DNA of 64,000 bases from Prosthecodimorpha hirschii (GTDB taxonomy: Bacteria; Pseudomonadota; Alphaproteobacteria; Rhizobiales; Ancalomicrobiaceae): NCBI RefSeq assembly GCF_001305515.1, contig NZ_LJYW01000001.1, positions 5,182,857 through 5,246,856 on the forward strand. Reading direction: 5' to 3'. The notes beneath the pieces were generated by a model. That model was not told where the DNA came from and made no database searches. It saw only the letters and a program-made list of their open reading frames with translations. Positions within the stretch are counted from its first letter, which is position 1; each line of letters starts with the position of its first letter. A program made the translations under genes and the position numbers. Shown here piece after piece: positions 29,687 to 39,422 of the stretch.

Positions 29687-30442
29687 TCAGAGCATCCAGC
29701 GGCCGCCGTCGATGGCGAGCGTCTGGCCGGTGATGTAGCGGGCATCGTCGCTCGCCAGGAAGGCAACGCAGCCGGCGACGTCCTCCGGCTCGGCGATGAA
29801 GCCGGCCGGCGTGCCGGCCTTGATGCGGTCGAGCACGGCGGGCGTCAGCCGGTCATGCGCCCGGGTCCGGATCGCGCCCGGTGCGACCGCGTTGACGGTG
29901 ATGCCGAAGGCGGCATTCTCGCGCGCGAGAGAGCGGGTGAAGCCGACGATGCCCATCTTGGCGGCGGCATAGTCGGCGAGCCCGGCATCGCCGACCAGCG
30001 CCGCATCGCTCGACATGTTGACGATCCGGCCGCGCCCGCGCGCCCGCATGCCCGGGACGACCAGCCGGGCCATGCGCAGGGTCGTGAACAGCGAGACCTC
30101 CAGCACGAAGCGCCAGACGGCCTCGTCGGACTCGTGGAACGGCGCCGCGCGCTCGCGTCCGCTCTGGCCGACATTGTTGAACAGGATGTCGACCGGCCCG
30201 AAGGCCGCTTCGGCCCGGGCGTGGAAGGCGGCCAGCGTGTCGGCATCCGTGCAGTCGCCGGCGACGGCCAGAAGCCGGGCGTTCTGGTCCGGCGCCAGCG
30301 CCGCGGCGAAGTCCGGCTCCTCCCGATCGATCACCGCGACCTGCGCGCCTTCGGCCAGGAAGCGGCGGGCCGTCGCCGCGCCGATGCCGTTGGCGCCGCC
30401 GGTGACGATGGCGACCTTGCCGGAGAAGCGGGGCTCGCCCAT
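29687..30442 (-). CDS. Short-chain dehydrogenase/reductase (SDR)
   Basis: 251 residues from ATG 30440-30442. Classical SDR: TGGANGIG cofactor loop, NNVGQS, MSSDAAL and Tyr-xxx-Lys in DYAAAKMG, ending YITGQTLAIDGG. It follows a second SDR gene with 11 bases between. It probably oxidises or reduces an intermediate of the compound handled by this operon. Substrate unknown. Confidence 0.88.
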   Translation of the reverse strand: MGEPRFSGKVAIVTGGANGIGAATARRFLAEGAQVAVIDREEPDFAAALAPDQNARLLAVAGDCTDADTLAAFHARAEAAFGPVDILFNNVGQSGRERAAPFHESDEAVWRFVLEVSLFTTLRMARLVVPGMRARGRGRIVNMSSDAALVGDAGLADYAAAKMGIVGFTRSLARENAAFGITVNAVAPGAIRTRAHDRLTPAVLDRIKAGTPAGFIAEPEDVAGCVAFLASDDARYITGQTLAIDGGRWML

Positions 30443-30453
30443 GGCTCGATCCC

Positions 30454-31245
30454 TCAATGGAAGCTGCGGCCGCCGTCGACCGCCATGGCGATGCCGGTGA
30501 CGAAGGAGGAGTCCGGCCCGCTCAGCCAGACGATGGCGGCGGCGATCTCGTCCGGGCTGGCGATCCGTTCCAGCGCGTAGCGCGCCTTGACGGCGGCGAG
30601 CGCGGCTTCCGGATCGGCAGCGCCTTCGAGGTAGGAGCGGAACAGGTCGGTATCGACCGCGCCCGGGCAGACCACGTTGACGCGGATGCCGAAGCCGGCC
30701 GCCTCCAGGGCGAGCGCCTTGGAGGCCATCTGCAGGCCGGCCTTGGAGGCGCAATAGGCGGTGCGGTGTTTCAGCGGCGCGAGGCCGGCCGCGGAGGAGA
30801 CGTTGACGATGGTCGCACCACCGGCCGCCGCCAGATGCGGCCAGGCCGCCTGGATCACCGTCATCGGCCCGGTCAGGTTGACGGCCATCACGCGCGCCCA
30901 GTCGGCCGGGGCCATGGCGTCGACCGGCGCGACGAGGTCGATGCCGGCCGCATTGACGAGGCCGTCGAGGCCGCCGAGGCGGGACGCGGCCTCCGCCACG
31001 GCGGCCTGGATCGCGGCGGCGTCGGTCACGTCGGCGACGGCGGTCACGAGTGCCGCGCCGGACAGGGCGGTGGCGAGATCGGCGAGGGCCGCGGCATCGC
31101 GGTCGAGCGCGGCGACGGCCGCCCCCTCGGCGACGAGGCGGGCGACCGTGGCGCGGCCGATGCCTTTGGCGGCGCCGGCGACCAGAATGCGCCGGCCGGC
31201 AAACGGCAGGGTCACGACCTGGGAACCGGCCAGCGGCGGGCTCAC
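30454..31245 (-). CDS. Short-chain dehydrogenase/reductase (SDR)
   Basis: 263 residues starting at GTG 31243-31245, which overlaps the stop of the deacetylase-like gene by 4 bases. Motifs: GAAKGIGRAT, NAAGID, NVSSAAG, Tyr-xxx-Lys in TAYCASKAGL, CPGAVDT and the closing AVDGG. Second of two SDRs in the operon. They are different enough in sequence to act on different steps. Confidence 0.88.
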   Translation of the reverse strand: MSPPLAGSQVVTLPFAGRRILVAGAAKGIGRATVARLVAEGAAVAALDRDAAALADLATALSGAALVTAVADVTDAAAIQAAVAEAASRLGGLDGLVNAAGIDLVAPVDAMAPADWARVMAVNLTGPMTVIQAAWPHLAAAGGATIVNVSSAAGLAPLKHRTAYCASKAGLQMASKALALEAAGFGIRVNVVCPGAVDTDLFRSYLEGAADPEAALAAVKARYALERIASPDEIAAAIVWLSGPDSSFVTGIAMAVDGGRSFH

Positions 31246-32075
31246 CGGCCGGCCTCGGCGCGGGCGCGTTCCAGGCCCGGGCGCATGTCGTCGACCATCT
31301 CGTCGCAGCGGCCGATCCAGACGCCGGAATGGCCGAGCGCATATTCGATGAAGGCTTCGAGCACCTTCAGGCGCGACGGCTGGCCGATGATCTGTGGGTG
31401 CATGCCGACCATCATCATGCGGTCCTCGGCATGGAGCACGTCGAATTCGGACTTCCAGGCCTCCAGGAGCGCCGAGGGCGCCTGCATGGTGCGGCCGGGC
31501 AGAACGATCGAGTATTGGAAGAAGGGCGCATCGTCGAGCACCCAGCGGAACGGCAGCTCGACGAGCTTGGTCTCGCGACCGTCGACCGTGTGCAGGTAGG
31601 GCGAGTCGTCGTCGAAGAAGTTCGAGGAATAGTCGAAGCCGTATTCGACCAGCATCGGCATGGTGATCGGGCTGATCTCGGCTGCGGGCGAGCGCCAGCC
31701 GCGCGGGGCCTTGCCGCTGACGCGCTTGATCGACTGCCAGCCGCGTTCCATCTCCTCGCGCTCCTGTTCGGGCGTCAGGCTCAGGATCCAGGCATGGCTG
31801 TAGCTGTGATGGGCGAGCTCATGACCGCGGCGTAGGATCTCCTCGATCAGCGCCTCGCGCTGGTCGATGACCAGGCCGGGCACGAAGAAGGTCGACTTGA
31901 TGCCGTAGCGGTCGAGCAGGTCGAGGATGCGGCCGGTGCCGACCTTCCAGCCATAGGCGCCCTGCGACATCAGGATCGGCCGGTTGGCATAGGCCGGGTC
32001 GCGCGCGGTCCACATCGTCTCGGCGTCGAGATCGAAGGTCAGGAAAAGGGGAAAACCCTTGCTGGTCAGCGGCAT
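31242..32075 (-). CDS. Polysaccharide deacetylase-like hydrolase (PuuE/cyclic-imidase type)
   Basis: 277 residues. NodB-homology fold: FLTFDLDAET for the metal Asp pair, RRGHELAHHSYSH for the metal histidines, RGWRSPAAE and the late GMHPQIIGQPSR. It has no signal peptide. The HPQIxGxPSR ending is seen in members that act on cyclic amides or imides rather than on polysaccharide. Its place in an importer-amidase-SDR operon favours a small cyclic nitrogen compound. That is inference. Confidence 0.82.
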   Translation of the reverse strand: MPLTSKGFPLFLTFDLDAETMWTARDPAYANRPILMSQGAYGWKVGTGRILDLLDRYGIKSTFFVPGLVIDQREALIEEILRRGHELAHHSYSHAWILSLTPEQEREEMERGWQSIKRVSGKAPRGWRSPAAEISPITMPMLVEYGFDYSSNFFDDDSPYLHTVDGRETKLVELPFRWVLDDAPFFQYSIVLPGRTMQAPSALLEAWKSEFDVLHAEDRMMMVGMHPQIIGQPSRLKVLEAFIEYALGHSGVWIGRCDEMVDDMRPGLERARAEAGR

Positions 32076-32089
32076 GGCGCGAACTTTCT

Positions 32090-32887
32090 TCAGACGAAGC
32101 GATGCAGGCGGAAGCGGCGTTCCGCCAGGATGAGGACGATCGCGGTGGCGAGGATCAGAAGCGTCGAGACGGCGGCGACGCTCGGGTCGATGCCCATCTC
32201 GACGGAGGAGAAGATCAGCACCGGCAGGGTGGTCTGGTTGGCGCCGATCAGGAAGATGGTGACCGGCACGTTGTCGAGCGAGGTGATGAAGGCGAACAGG
32301 GCGCCGGCGACCACGCCCGGCAGGATCAGCGGCAGCGTGACCAGCCGGAACGCCTCCAGGCCGGTCGCGCCGAGCACCCGGGCGGCCTCCTCCAGCGCGC
32401 CGTCGAGCCCGGCGAGGCTCGCCAGGGCGGAGCGCACGATATAGGGCACGGTGATCACCACATGGGCCATCAGCAGCCCGAACAGGGTGCCGCGCAGGCC
32501 GGTCAGGCTGAAGAACTGCAGGAGCGCGACGCCGACCACCACCGCCGGCATGACCAAGGGCGCCATCAGGAAGGCGATGATCGCCTCCGAGCCGGGCAGG
32601 GTGCGCCGGAACAGGGCATAGGCGGCGGCCACGCCGAGCACGGTGGAGACCAGCGTCGAGCCGAAGGCGAGGATCAGGCTCATCCGGATCGCTGCCAGAT
32701 AGGTCGGGTCGGCCAGCACCTTGCCGAACCAGGCGAGCGTCAGGCCCTTGGGCGGGATGGTCAGGTAGGAGGTGGTCGAGAAGGCCGCCAGCATGACGAC
32801 CAGCACGGGGATCTGCAGGAAGACCAGCACGGCGATCGCTGCCGCGGTCACGGCCCGTCCGGGGCGGTGGTCGGTGCCGTCGCTCAT
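32090..32887 (-). CDS. ABC transporter permease, PotC-type
   Basis: 265 residues with about six membrane helices and the inner-membrane transporter EAA-like loop (LEEAARVLGATGLEAFRLVTLPLILPGV). It is the second permease of a spermidine/putrescine-family importer. The start overlaps the stop of the first permease gene (ATGA). It lies 14 bases before the deacetylase-like gene. Confidence 0.92.
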   Translation of the reverse strand: MSDGTDHRPGRAVTAAAIAVLVFLQIPVLVVMLAAFSTTSYLTIPPKGLTLAWFGKVLADPTYLAAIRMSLILAFGSTLVSTVLGVAAAYALFRRTLPGSEAIIAFLMAPLVMPAVVVGVALLQFFSLTGLRGTLFGLLMAHVVITVPYIVRSALASLAGLDGALEEAARVLGATGLEAFRLVTLPLILPGVVAGALFAFITSLDNVPVTIFLIGANQTTLPVLIFSSVEMGIDPSVAAVSTLLILATAIVLILAERRFRLHRFV

Positions 32888-33735
32888 GCCATGCCCGCCC
32901 AGCGCCGCGCCAACCGGCTCGACGCCCAGATGATGCCGATCGCCATCAGGGCCAGCGCGAAGGACAGCGCCGATCCGCTCGGCCAGTCGAGCAGTTGCAC
33001 ATATTCGTCGTAGATCAGCGTCGCCATGACCTTGTAGGTCGGCCCGCCGAGCATGCGCGGCGTGACCAGCGCGCTGATGGTCAGGACGAAGACCAGGATC
33101 GAGCCGGCCAGGATGCCGGGCGCCGACAAAGGCAGCGTCACGGACAGGAACACATGGGTGCGGCTCGAGCCGAGCGTGGCGGCGGCGGCCTCCACGTCGC
33201 GCGGGATGTTGCGGATCGCGGCGACCAGCATCAGCACCATAAAGGGCAGGTAGATGTGGGTCAGGCCGATCATCACGCCGGTCAGGTTGAACATCAGCTT
33301 GATCGGCGCGGTGATCAGGCCGAGCTGCATCAAGAGATTGTTGACGAGGCCGCGATTGGCCAGCAGCACGATCCAGCCGAAGGAGCGGACCACGAGATTG
33401 AGCAGCATCGGGAAGACGACCAGCAGGATCAGCGGCACGCGCCAGCTTGCCGGGCCGCGTGCGATCAGCCAGGCGACCGGATAGCCGAGGATCAGGCTGG
33501 CGAGCGACACGCCGAGGCCGAGCCCGAGGGTGCGCCAGATCACCTCGCGGTAGTAGTCGTCGGTGGCGATGCGCAGATAGTTCTCCAGCGTCCAGACGCC
33601 CTTGGCGATGCCGGATCCGGGCACGTAGCTGCCGAAGCTGGTCGGCAGCAGCATCAGCACGGGGACCAGGAAGAAGGCCGCCAGGACGAGGCCGAGCGGG
33701 GCCAGGATCAGGAGCGCGTGCCGGACCGGCATCAT
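32884..33735 (-). CDS. ABC transporter permease, PotB-type
   Basis: 283 residues with about six membrane helices and the loop DVEAAAATLGSSRTHVFLSV that docks the ATPase. It overlaps both neighbours by 4 bases, showing a tightly coupled operon. It forms the membrane channel together with the PotC-type protein. Confidence 0.92.
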   Translation of the reverse strand: MMPVRHALLILAPLGLVLAAFFLVPVLMLLPTSFGSYVPGSGIAKGVWTLENYLRIATDDYYREVIWRTLGLGLGVSLASLILGYPVAWLIARGPASWRVPLILLVVFPMLLNLVVRSFGWIVLLANRGLVNNLLMQLGLITAPIKLMFNLTGVMIGLTHIYLPFMVLMLVAAIRNIPRDVEAAAATLGSSRTHVFLSVTLPLSAPGILAGSILVFVLTISALVTPRMLGGPTYKVMATLIYDEYVQLLDWPSGSALSFALALMAIGIIWASSRLARRWAGMA

Positions 33736-34841
33736 GGCGCCGGCTCCTCGGGCGGCATCGCGAAGACCGCCTCCGGCGGGATGTTCAGGCTGACAGCCGT
33801 GCCGGGCGCCAGATCGGCGGCGGCGCCCTGCGAGCCGGTCTCCGCGACCAGCTCGACGCCCTCGGCGACGCGCACGACATATTGCACCCGCGCGCCCGAG
33901 AAGGAGCGCAGCAGGACGGTTCCGGGAACGCCGGGGACCCGGTCGGGTGCATCGGACGGGCTGGCGGTCGCGCCGACCGCTGCCAGCCGGATCGCCTCCT
34001 GGCGGATGATCACGCTGGCGGCGGCGCCGTCCGGCAGGTCGATCGCGGCGGCGGCGAGTTCGACCCGGTCGCCGATCCGGACCCGGCCGCCGGCGCCGTC
34101 GCGCCGGACGACGCGGCCGGCGAGCCGGTTCGGCCGGCCGATGAAGCCGGCGACGAAGGCGGTCGCGGGGCGGTGATAGATGTCTTCGGGCGGGGCGAAT
34201 TGCTGCATCACGCCGCGCGCCATGACGCCGACCCGGTCCGACATGGTCAACGCCTCGCCCTGGTCGTGGGTGACGAACAGGGTGGTGATGCCGACATCGC
34301 GCTGCAGGCGTTTCAGCTCGATCTGCATCTCCTCGCGCAATTGGGCGTCGAGGTTGGAGAGCGGCTCGTCGAACAGCAGCACGCGCGGCCGCGGCGCGAT
34401 GGCGCGGGCGATGGCGACGCGCTGCTGCTGGCCGCCGGAGAGCTGGCGCGGCATGCGGTCGGCGAAGGTGGCGAGCCGCACCATGGCGAGCGCCTCGCGC
34501 ACGCGCCGGTCGAGTTCCGCGCCGGCGACCTTGCGCCGGCGCAGCCCGAAGGCGACGTTTTCGGTGACGCTCAGATGCGGGAACAGCGCATAGGACTGGA
34601 ACACCAGGCCGAGGCCGCGCCGGTTCGGCGGCAGCCGCGTGACATCGTCGCTGCCGATCAGGATGCGCCCGCGGCTCGGCTCGACCAGACCTGCGACCAT
34701 GCGCAGGATGGTGGTCTTGCCGCAGCCGGACGGGCCGAGCAGGGAGACGAATTCTCCCTCCCGGATGGTCAGCGAAATGTCCCGGACGACCTCGGTGTCC
34801 CCGTAGGACTTGCCGAGTGCCTCGAAGGTCAGCGTGCTCAT
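33732..34841 (-). CDS. ABC transporter ATP-binding protein, PotA-type
   Basis: 369 residues. Walker A GPSGCGKTT, Q-loop FQSYALFPHLSV, signature LSGGQQQRVAIARA, Walker B VLLFDEPLSNLD, H-loop FVTHDQGEA, then a C-terminal TOBE domain (about 280-360). It energises the importer. Located between the binding-protein gene and the first permease gene. Confidence 0.93.
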   Translation of the reverse strand: MSTLTFEALGKSYGDTEVVRDISLTIREGEFVSLLGPSGCGKTTILRMVAGLVEPSRGRILIGSDDVTRLPPNRRGLGLVFQSYALFPHLSVTENVAFGLRRRKVAGAELDRRVREALAMVRLATFADRMPRQLSGGQQQRVAIARAIAPRPRVLLFDEPLSNLDAQLREEMQIELKRLQRDVGITTLFVTHDQGEALTMSDRVGVMARGVMQQFAPPEDIYHRPATAFVAGFIGRPNRLAGRVVRRDGAGGRVRIGDRVELAAAAIDLPDGAAASVIIRQEAIRLAAVGATASPSDAPDRVPGVPGTVLLRSFSGARVQYVVRVAEGVELVAETGSQGAAADLAPGTAVSLNIPPEAVFAMPPEEPAP

Positions 34842-34872
34842 GGGCCTATCCCGCAGCGGCGCGGCGAGCGGA

Positions 34873-35892
34873 TCAGCGCGCCACCTCGCGCTGCCAGCGG
34901 CGGGTCCAGTTGGCCGAGTTCTTGGCGATCAGCTCGGGGTCGATGAACCAGGCCTTCTCCAGGCTCTCGCCGTTCGGCACGATCTTGGCGACCTTGTCGG
35001 ACAGCTTCACCTTGGTGTTGACGGCGCCGATATAGGCCTTCTCGGAGAAGCAGCCCTGGCCCTCGGCGGACAGGATCTGGTCGAGGAACTTGAGCGCCAG
35101 ATCGGCCTTCGCGGTGCCCTTGGGGATGACGACGGCGGGCAGGATGCCGACCGCGCCTTCCTTCGGATAGGCGACGGCGAGCGACAGGCCCTTGTCCATG
35201 GCGACGCCGGCGCGGTCCGGATACCACGGCGCGACGGCGATCTCCTCGCGCTCGAACAGGGCGAGCAGCTGGTCGGCCTGGGTGTAGAGAACCGCCGACC
35301 CCTTGGCGATCGGCTTGATCGCCTCGAAGCCCGGATCGGTGTTGTCCAGCGTGCCGCCCTTGGCCTTGTTGACGGCGAGCAGGTAGTGCAGGCCGGAGGT
35401 GCCGGTGATGTCGCCGATCGCATACTTGCCGGCATAGGCCGGATCGGCGAGGTCGAGCCAGGAGCTCGGCGGCGCCTTGACCAGCTTCGGGTTGTAGACG
35501 AGCGCGGTGGCGCTGACCATGGCGACGACGTAGCTGTCGTTCTTGCCCCAGGCCGAGGCGATCACGTCGGGCGCGCTCTTCAGCTTGGTGCGGTCGATCT
35601 TGTCGGCGAGGCCTTCGCCGTTGAGCTGGGCGGCGAGCGAGTTGTCGATATAGACGATGTCCATGTCCGGCTTGCCGCCGGTGGCGCGGACCGCGGCGGC
35701 GAACTGCGAGGAGTTGCCGAGCTTCAGCGCGACGGTGGCGCCGGTCGCCTTCTCGAAGGCGGCGACATGGCAGGCCTTGACGTTGTCGGCGAAGGACCCG
35801 CCGAAGGAGCCGACCACGAGTTCCTCGGCACCCGCCGTGCCGGTCAGGCCGATGGTCAGGACGGCGGCGATGGTCGAATTGCGCAGCGACAT
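34873..35892 (-). CDS. ABC transporter substrate-binding protein, PotD/spermidine-putrescine family
   Basis: 339 residues from ATG 35890-35892. A signal peptide (about 1-22, ending AGA) is followed by a type II periplasmic binding protein: LVVGSFGGSFADN, MDIVYIDNS, VSATALVYNPKLV, LDQILSAEGQ. First gene of the operon, divergent from the MarR regulator. The family binds polyamines, but many relatives bind other cationic or amide compounds. Confidence 0.92.
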   Translation of the reverse strand: MSLRNSTIAAVLTIGLTGTAGAEELVVGSFGGSFADNVKACHVAAFEKATGATVALKLGNSSQFAAAVRATGGKPDMDIVYIDNSLAAQLNGEGLADKIDRTKLKSAPDVIASAWGKNDSYVVAMVSATALVYNPKLVKAPPSSWLDLADPAYAGKYAIGDITGTSGLHYLLAVNKAKGGTLDNTDPGFEAIKPIAKGSAVLYTQADQLLALFEREEIAVAPWYPDRAGVAMDKGLSLAVAYPKEGAVGILPAVVIPKGTAKADLALKFLDQILSAEGQGCFSEKAYIGAVNTKVKLSDKVAKIVPNGESLEKAWFIDPELIAKNSANWTRRWQREVAR

Positions 35893-36068
35893 GGTGAGCC
35901 CTCTCCTCGATTCCGGTCCGTCGACGCGGCCCTTGATCCCCGCGCCGCATCCCGTCAGCGCGCCAGGGCCGTCGTTGCTGGTCTTGCCGGCGCGCCGGCG
36001 ATCGTTCCGGCCGATCGGCCGGACTGTCGGAGCGTCTGACGAAGGCCAGGATGGCACGGGTCGAAATG

Positions 36069-36082
36069 TCTTTCAAGAAAGA
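36069..36082. promoter_or_regulatory. Perfect palindrome, probable MarR operator
   Basis: TCTTTCAAGAAAGA, a perfect 14-bp palindrome in the short AT-rich part (36060-36103) of the region between the divergent importer operon and the marR-like gene. Placement and symmetry fit an operator for the MarR protein. Confidence 0.5.
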
Positions 36083-36177
36083 TAATTGGAAGATATCCTG
36101 TCGGCCGAATGCGACAACCGCGGCTTGAACCGCCGGCCGGGTTGGGTCACAGGACAGGCGGGCAGGAGAGAACGGCA

Positions 36178-36717
36178 ATGGGGACGGAGGCGGCGCGGCG
36201 GATCGATGGGACCGTGGCCGATGCCCTGTCGGACGCGGATCGGGTCGGTGCCGGCATCCGCCGCTGGCAGCGCGAATTTCCCGGCATCGACAGCTCCGGC
36301 AAGGCGATCGTCGGGCGGCTGCTGCACCTGAACGAAGTCTATCTGGCCGCGATCAACAAGACGCTGGCGCGCCACAAGCTGAAGTATCCGGCCTTCGCCG
36401 TGCTGGCGACGCTCCGGGTCGAGGGCGAGCCCTACCGGATGAGCCCCAAGGCCCTGCTCGACACCCTGATCCTGACCTCGGGCGGTCTCTCCAACCTGCT
36501 GCGCCGGCTGGAGAAGGCCGGCTACATCCGGCGCTTCGCGGACGCCACCGACGGCCGCGGCGTGGTGGTCGAACTGACCGAACTCGGTCGCCGCGTGGTC
36601 GAACCGGCGATGCGCGACCACGCCGAGACCGAACGCCGCCTGACCGCCATCCTGTCCGGTCCCGACCGCGAGGCCGTCGAGCGCGGTCTGGCGCTTCTGA
36701 TGATCGGCCGGGCCTGA
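36178..36717 (+). CDS. MarR family transcriptional regulator
   Basis: 179 residues from ATG 36178 (site GGAGAG 8 bases upstream). Winged-helix part: KYPAFAVLATLRVEGE, SPKALLDTLILTSGGLSNLLRRLEKAGYIRR and the wing DATDGRGVVVELTELG. Divergent from the eight-gene operon that starts at 35892, which it probably controls in answer to the imported compound or its product. Confidence 0.9.
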   Translation: MGTEAARRIDGTVADALSDADRVGAGIRRWQREFPGIDSSGKAIVGRLLHLNEVYLAAINKTLARHKLKYPAFAVLATLRVEGEPYRMSPKALLDTLILTSGGLSNLLRRLEKAGYIRRFADATDGRGVVVELTELGRRVVEPAMRDHAETERRLTAILSGPDREAVERGLALLMIGRA

Positions 36718-36901
36718 GGGGCCCGAAGCGGCCGGCGCTCGCCCCTTTAGGTCGTGATTTACCGTTCCCGCACTTTTCGTTGCCTGCGCCGAATATCTGG
36801 CAGGATATTTGAATGTGTTTCGAGAAGACGCGGTGTTGTGTTTCGATTCAGCTGTAATTTGTGCCTTTCTGGATTGTGACGTGTTTGGGGTGAAACTCAC
36901 C

Positions 36902-38155
36902 ATGTGGCTTGAGAGCGCTGCCGCCAAAGCTCGGGACTGGATTGTCAATACCGCGGCACCGCTGTGGTGGGAGCGCGGGATCGATCCGGCTGGGGGCTTC
37001 GTCGAACGGATCGGCCTCGGCGGAGATGCGTTGCGCGAGACGCGGCGGGTGCGGGTCTCGGCGCGTCAGGTCTATGCCTTCGCGGTGGCGGCCCGGCTCG
37101 GCTGGTCCGGGCCGGTCGAACGCGCCATGGCGCAGGGCCTCGCCTTCCTGCGCGGCCCCGGCAGCACCGGCTCGGGGGGGATCGCGGCGCGCATCGCCGT
37201 CGACGGGACCATCCTCGATGCCGGGCCCGATCTCTACGATCAGGCCTTCTGGATGCTGGCGCTGGCGGAAGCGCAGCGGATTTCCGGGGATCCGGCTCTC
37301 GAACGGCAGGCGCTGCGGGTGCTCGACCTGATCGAGCGCGACCTGCGCCACCCTTCGGTCGGCTACGAGGAGCGCCGGCCGCGGCAATTGCCGCTGCGCG
37401 CCAACCCGCACATGCATCTTCTGGAAGTCGCCATCGCCTGGATGAGCGTCGGCACGAGCCCGCGCTGGCGGGGCCTCGGCCATCAGGTCGTGGCCATGTG
37501 CCGGGACCTGTTTCGCGATCCGGAGACCGGCGCGTTGCTCGAAGTCTTCGACGGTGACTGGCAGCCGCTCGGCGGCGCGGACGGCGATTCGGTCGAGCCG
37601 GGCCATCTGTTCGAATGGACCTGGCTGCTTTGGCGCTGGCAGGCGCTGAGCGGCGAGGCGACCGCCGCCATGGCGCTGCGCTTCGCCGAGATCGCCCGCC
37701 GTCACGGCGTCGACCGGGACCGCAATGTGGCCGTCGACGAGATCGGGCGCGATTTCAGGATCAAGCGCGCGACGGCACGGGCCTGGCCGCAGACGGAGCG
37801 CCTGAAGGCCGGCATCGCCTGCCGCGACTGGGCCGCGCCGGGATCGGCGGCCCGGTCCGAAGCCGAGGCCGAAATCCTGTCCGCCTGGGCGGCGATCGAG
37901 CGCTATCTTGACGTTGCCGTCCCCGGGCTCTGGCGCGACCGGATGCGGGAGGACGGCCGCTTCGTCGAGGAGCCGGCGCCGGCCTCGACCTTCTACCATT
38001 TCGCCTGCGCGGCGGCCGAGTTGGCCGCGGCGGCCGAACTGGCCGCGGCGGCCGAATTGGTCACGGCGGCGGAATTGGTCAAAGCGAACGGACATGGTGC
38101 GGCAGCCGAACTGGCCGCCGCGGTTCGGGCGGCGGAACCGGTCACGGTCCCTTGA
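36902..38155 (+). CDS. AGE family epimerase/isomerase (N-acylglucosamine 2-epimerase or mannose isomerase type)
   Basis: 417 residues from ATG 36902. An alpha/alpha-barrel enzyme with the catalytic histidine motifs NPHMHLLEV and EPGHLFEWTWLL. Members interconvert N-acylglucosamine/N-acylmannosamine, mannose/fructose, or act as mannose-6-phosphate isomerase. With gmd and fcl nearby, supply of mannose for GDP-mannose is possible. The C-terminus carries four 6-residue repeats (AAELAA type; see the repeat entry), not part of the catalytic fold. Confidence 0.87.
   Translation: MWLESAAAKARDWIVNTAAPLWWERGIDPAGGFVERIGLGGDALRETRRVRVSARQVYAFAVAARLGWSGPVERAMAQGLAFLRGPGSTGSGGIAARIAVDGTILDAGPDLYDQAFWMLALAEAQRISGDPALERQALRVLDLIERDLRHPSVGYEERRPRQLPLRANPHMHLLEVAIAWMSVGTSPRWRGLGHQVVAMCRDLFRDPETGALLEVFDGDWQPLGGADGDSVEPGHLFEWTWLLWRWQALSGEATAAMALRFAEIARRHGVDRDRNVAVDEIGRDFRIKRATARAWPQTERLKAGIACRDWAAPGSAARSEAEAEILSAWAAIERYLDVAVPGLWRDRMREDGRFVEEPAPASTFYHFACAAAELAAAAELAAAAELVTAAELVKANGHGAAAELAAAVRAAEPVTVP
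38012..38083 (+). repeat. Four 18-bp tandem repeats inside the AGE gene
   Basis: Units GCGGCCGAGTTGGCCGCG, then two close copies and one more diverged copy, in frame. They encode repeated Ala-Ala-Glu-Leu-(Ala/Val)-(Ala/Thr/Lys). Copy number could vary between strains without shifting the frame. Confidence 0.85.
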
Positions 38156-38235
38156 TCGCGACGATCGGGGCTCGAAGCCCAGGGTGACGGTTGATAGGAC
38201 TTTTCAAATCCGCGCGGACGAATGAAGGAGCGGGA

Positions 38236-39237
<1,002 letters not shown>

Positions 39238-39257
39238 CGGCGGGGCCGGTCCCGCTT

Positions 39258-39324
39258 GGGTGCCGGCGGTCGTTCCGACCGCGGGTGCCGGCGGCCGTTC
39301 CGCCCAATGGTGCCGGCGGGGTGG
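39258..39324. repeat. Short GC-rich tandem repeat after the UXS gene
   Basis: Three near-copies of a 25-26-base unit starting GGTGCCGGCGG(T/C)CGTTCCG, the third cut short. Intergenic, between convergent genes. Confidence 0.5.
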
Positions 39325-39367
39325 CCGCGCCGCGTCCGGCGGCAGGGCGCCGCCGCGCCATGCGAAA

Positions 39368-39400
39368 CGGGCAGGCCGGCCGATCCGCCGAACCTGCCCG
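39368..39400. terminator. Hairpin between convergent genes
   Basis: CGGGCAGG and CCTGCCCG arms lie 17 bases apart, between the stops at 39237 (+) and 39423 (-). No T run, so function as a terminator is uncertain. Confidence 0.35.
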
Positions 39401-39422
39401 CTCGTTCCGGTCGGGCGAAGGG

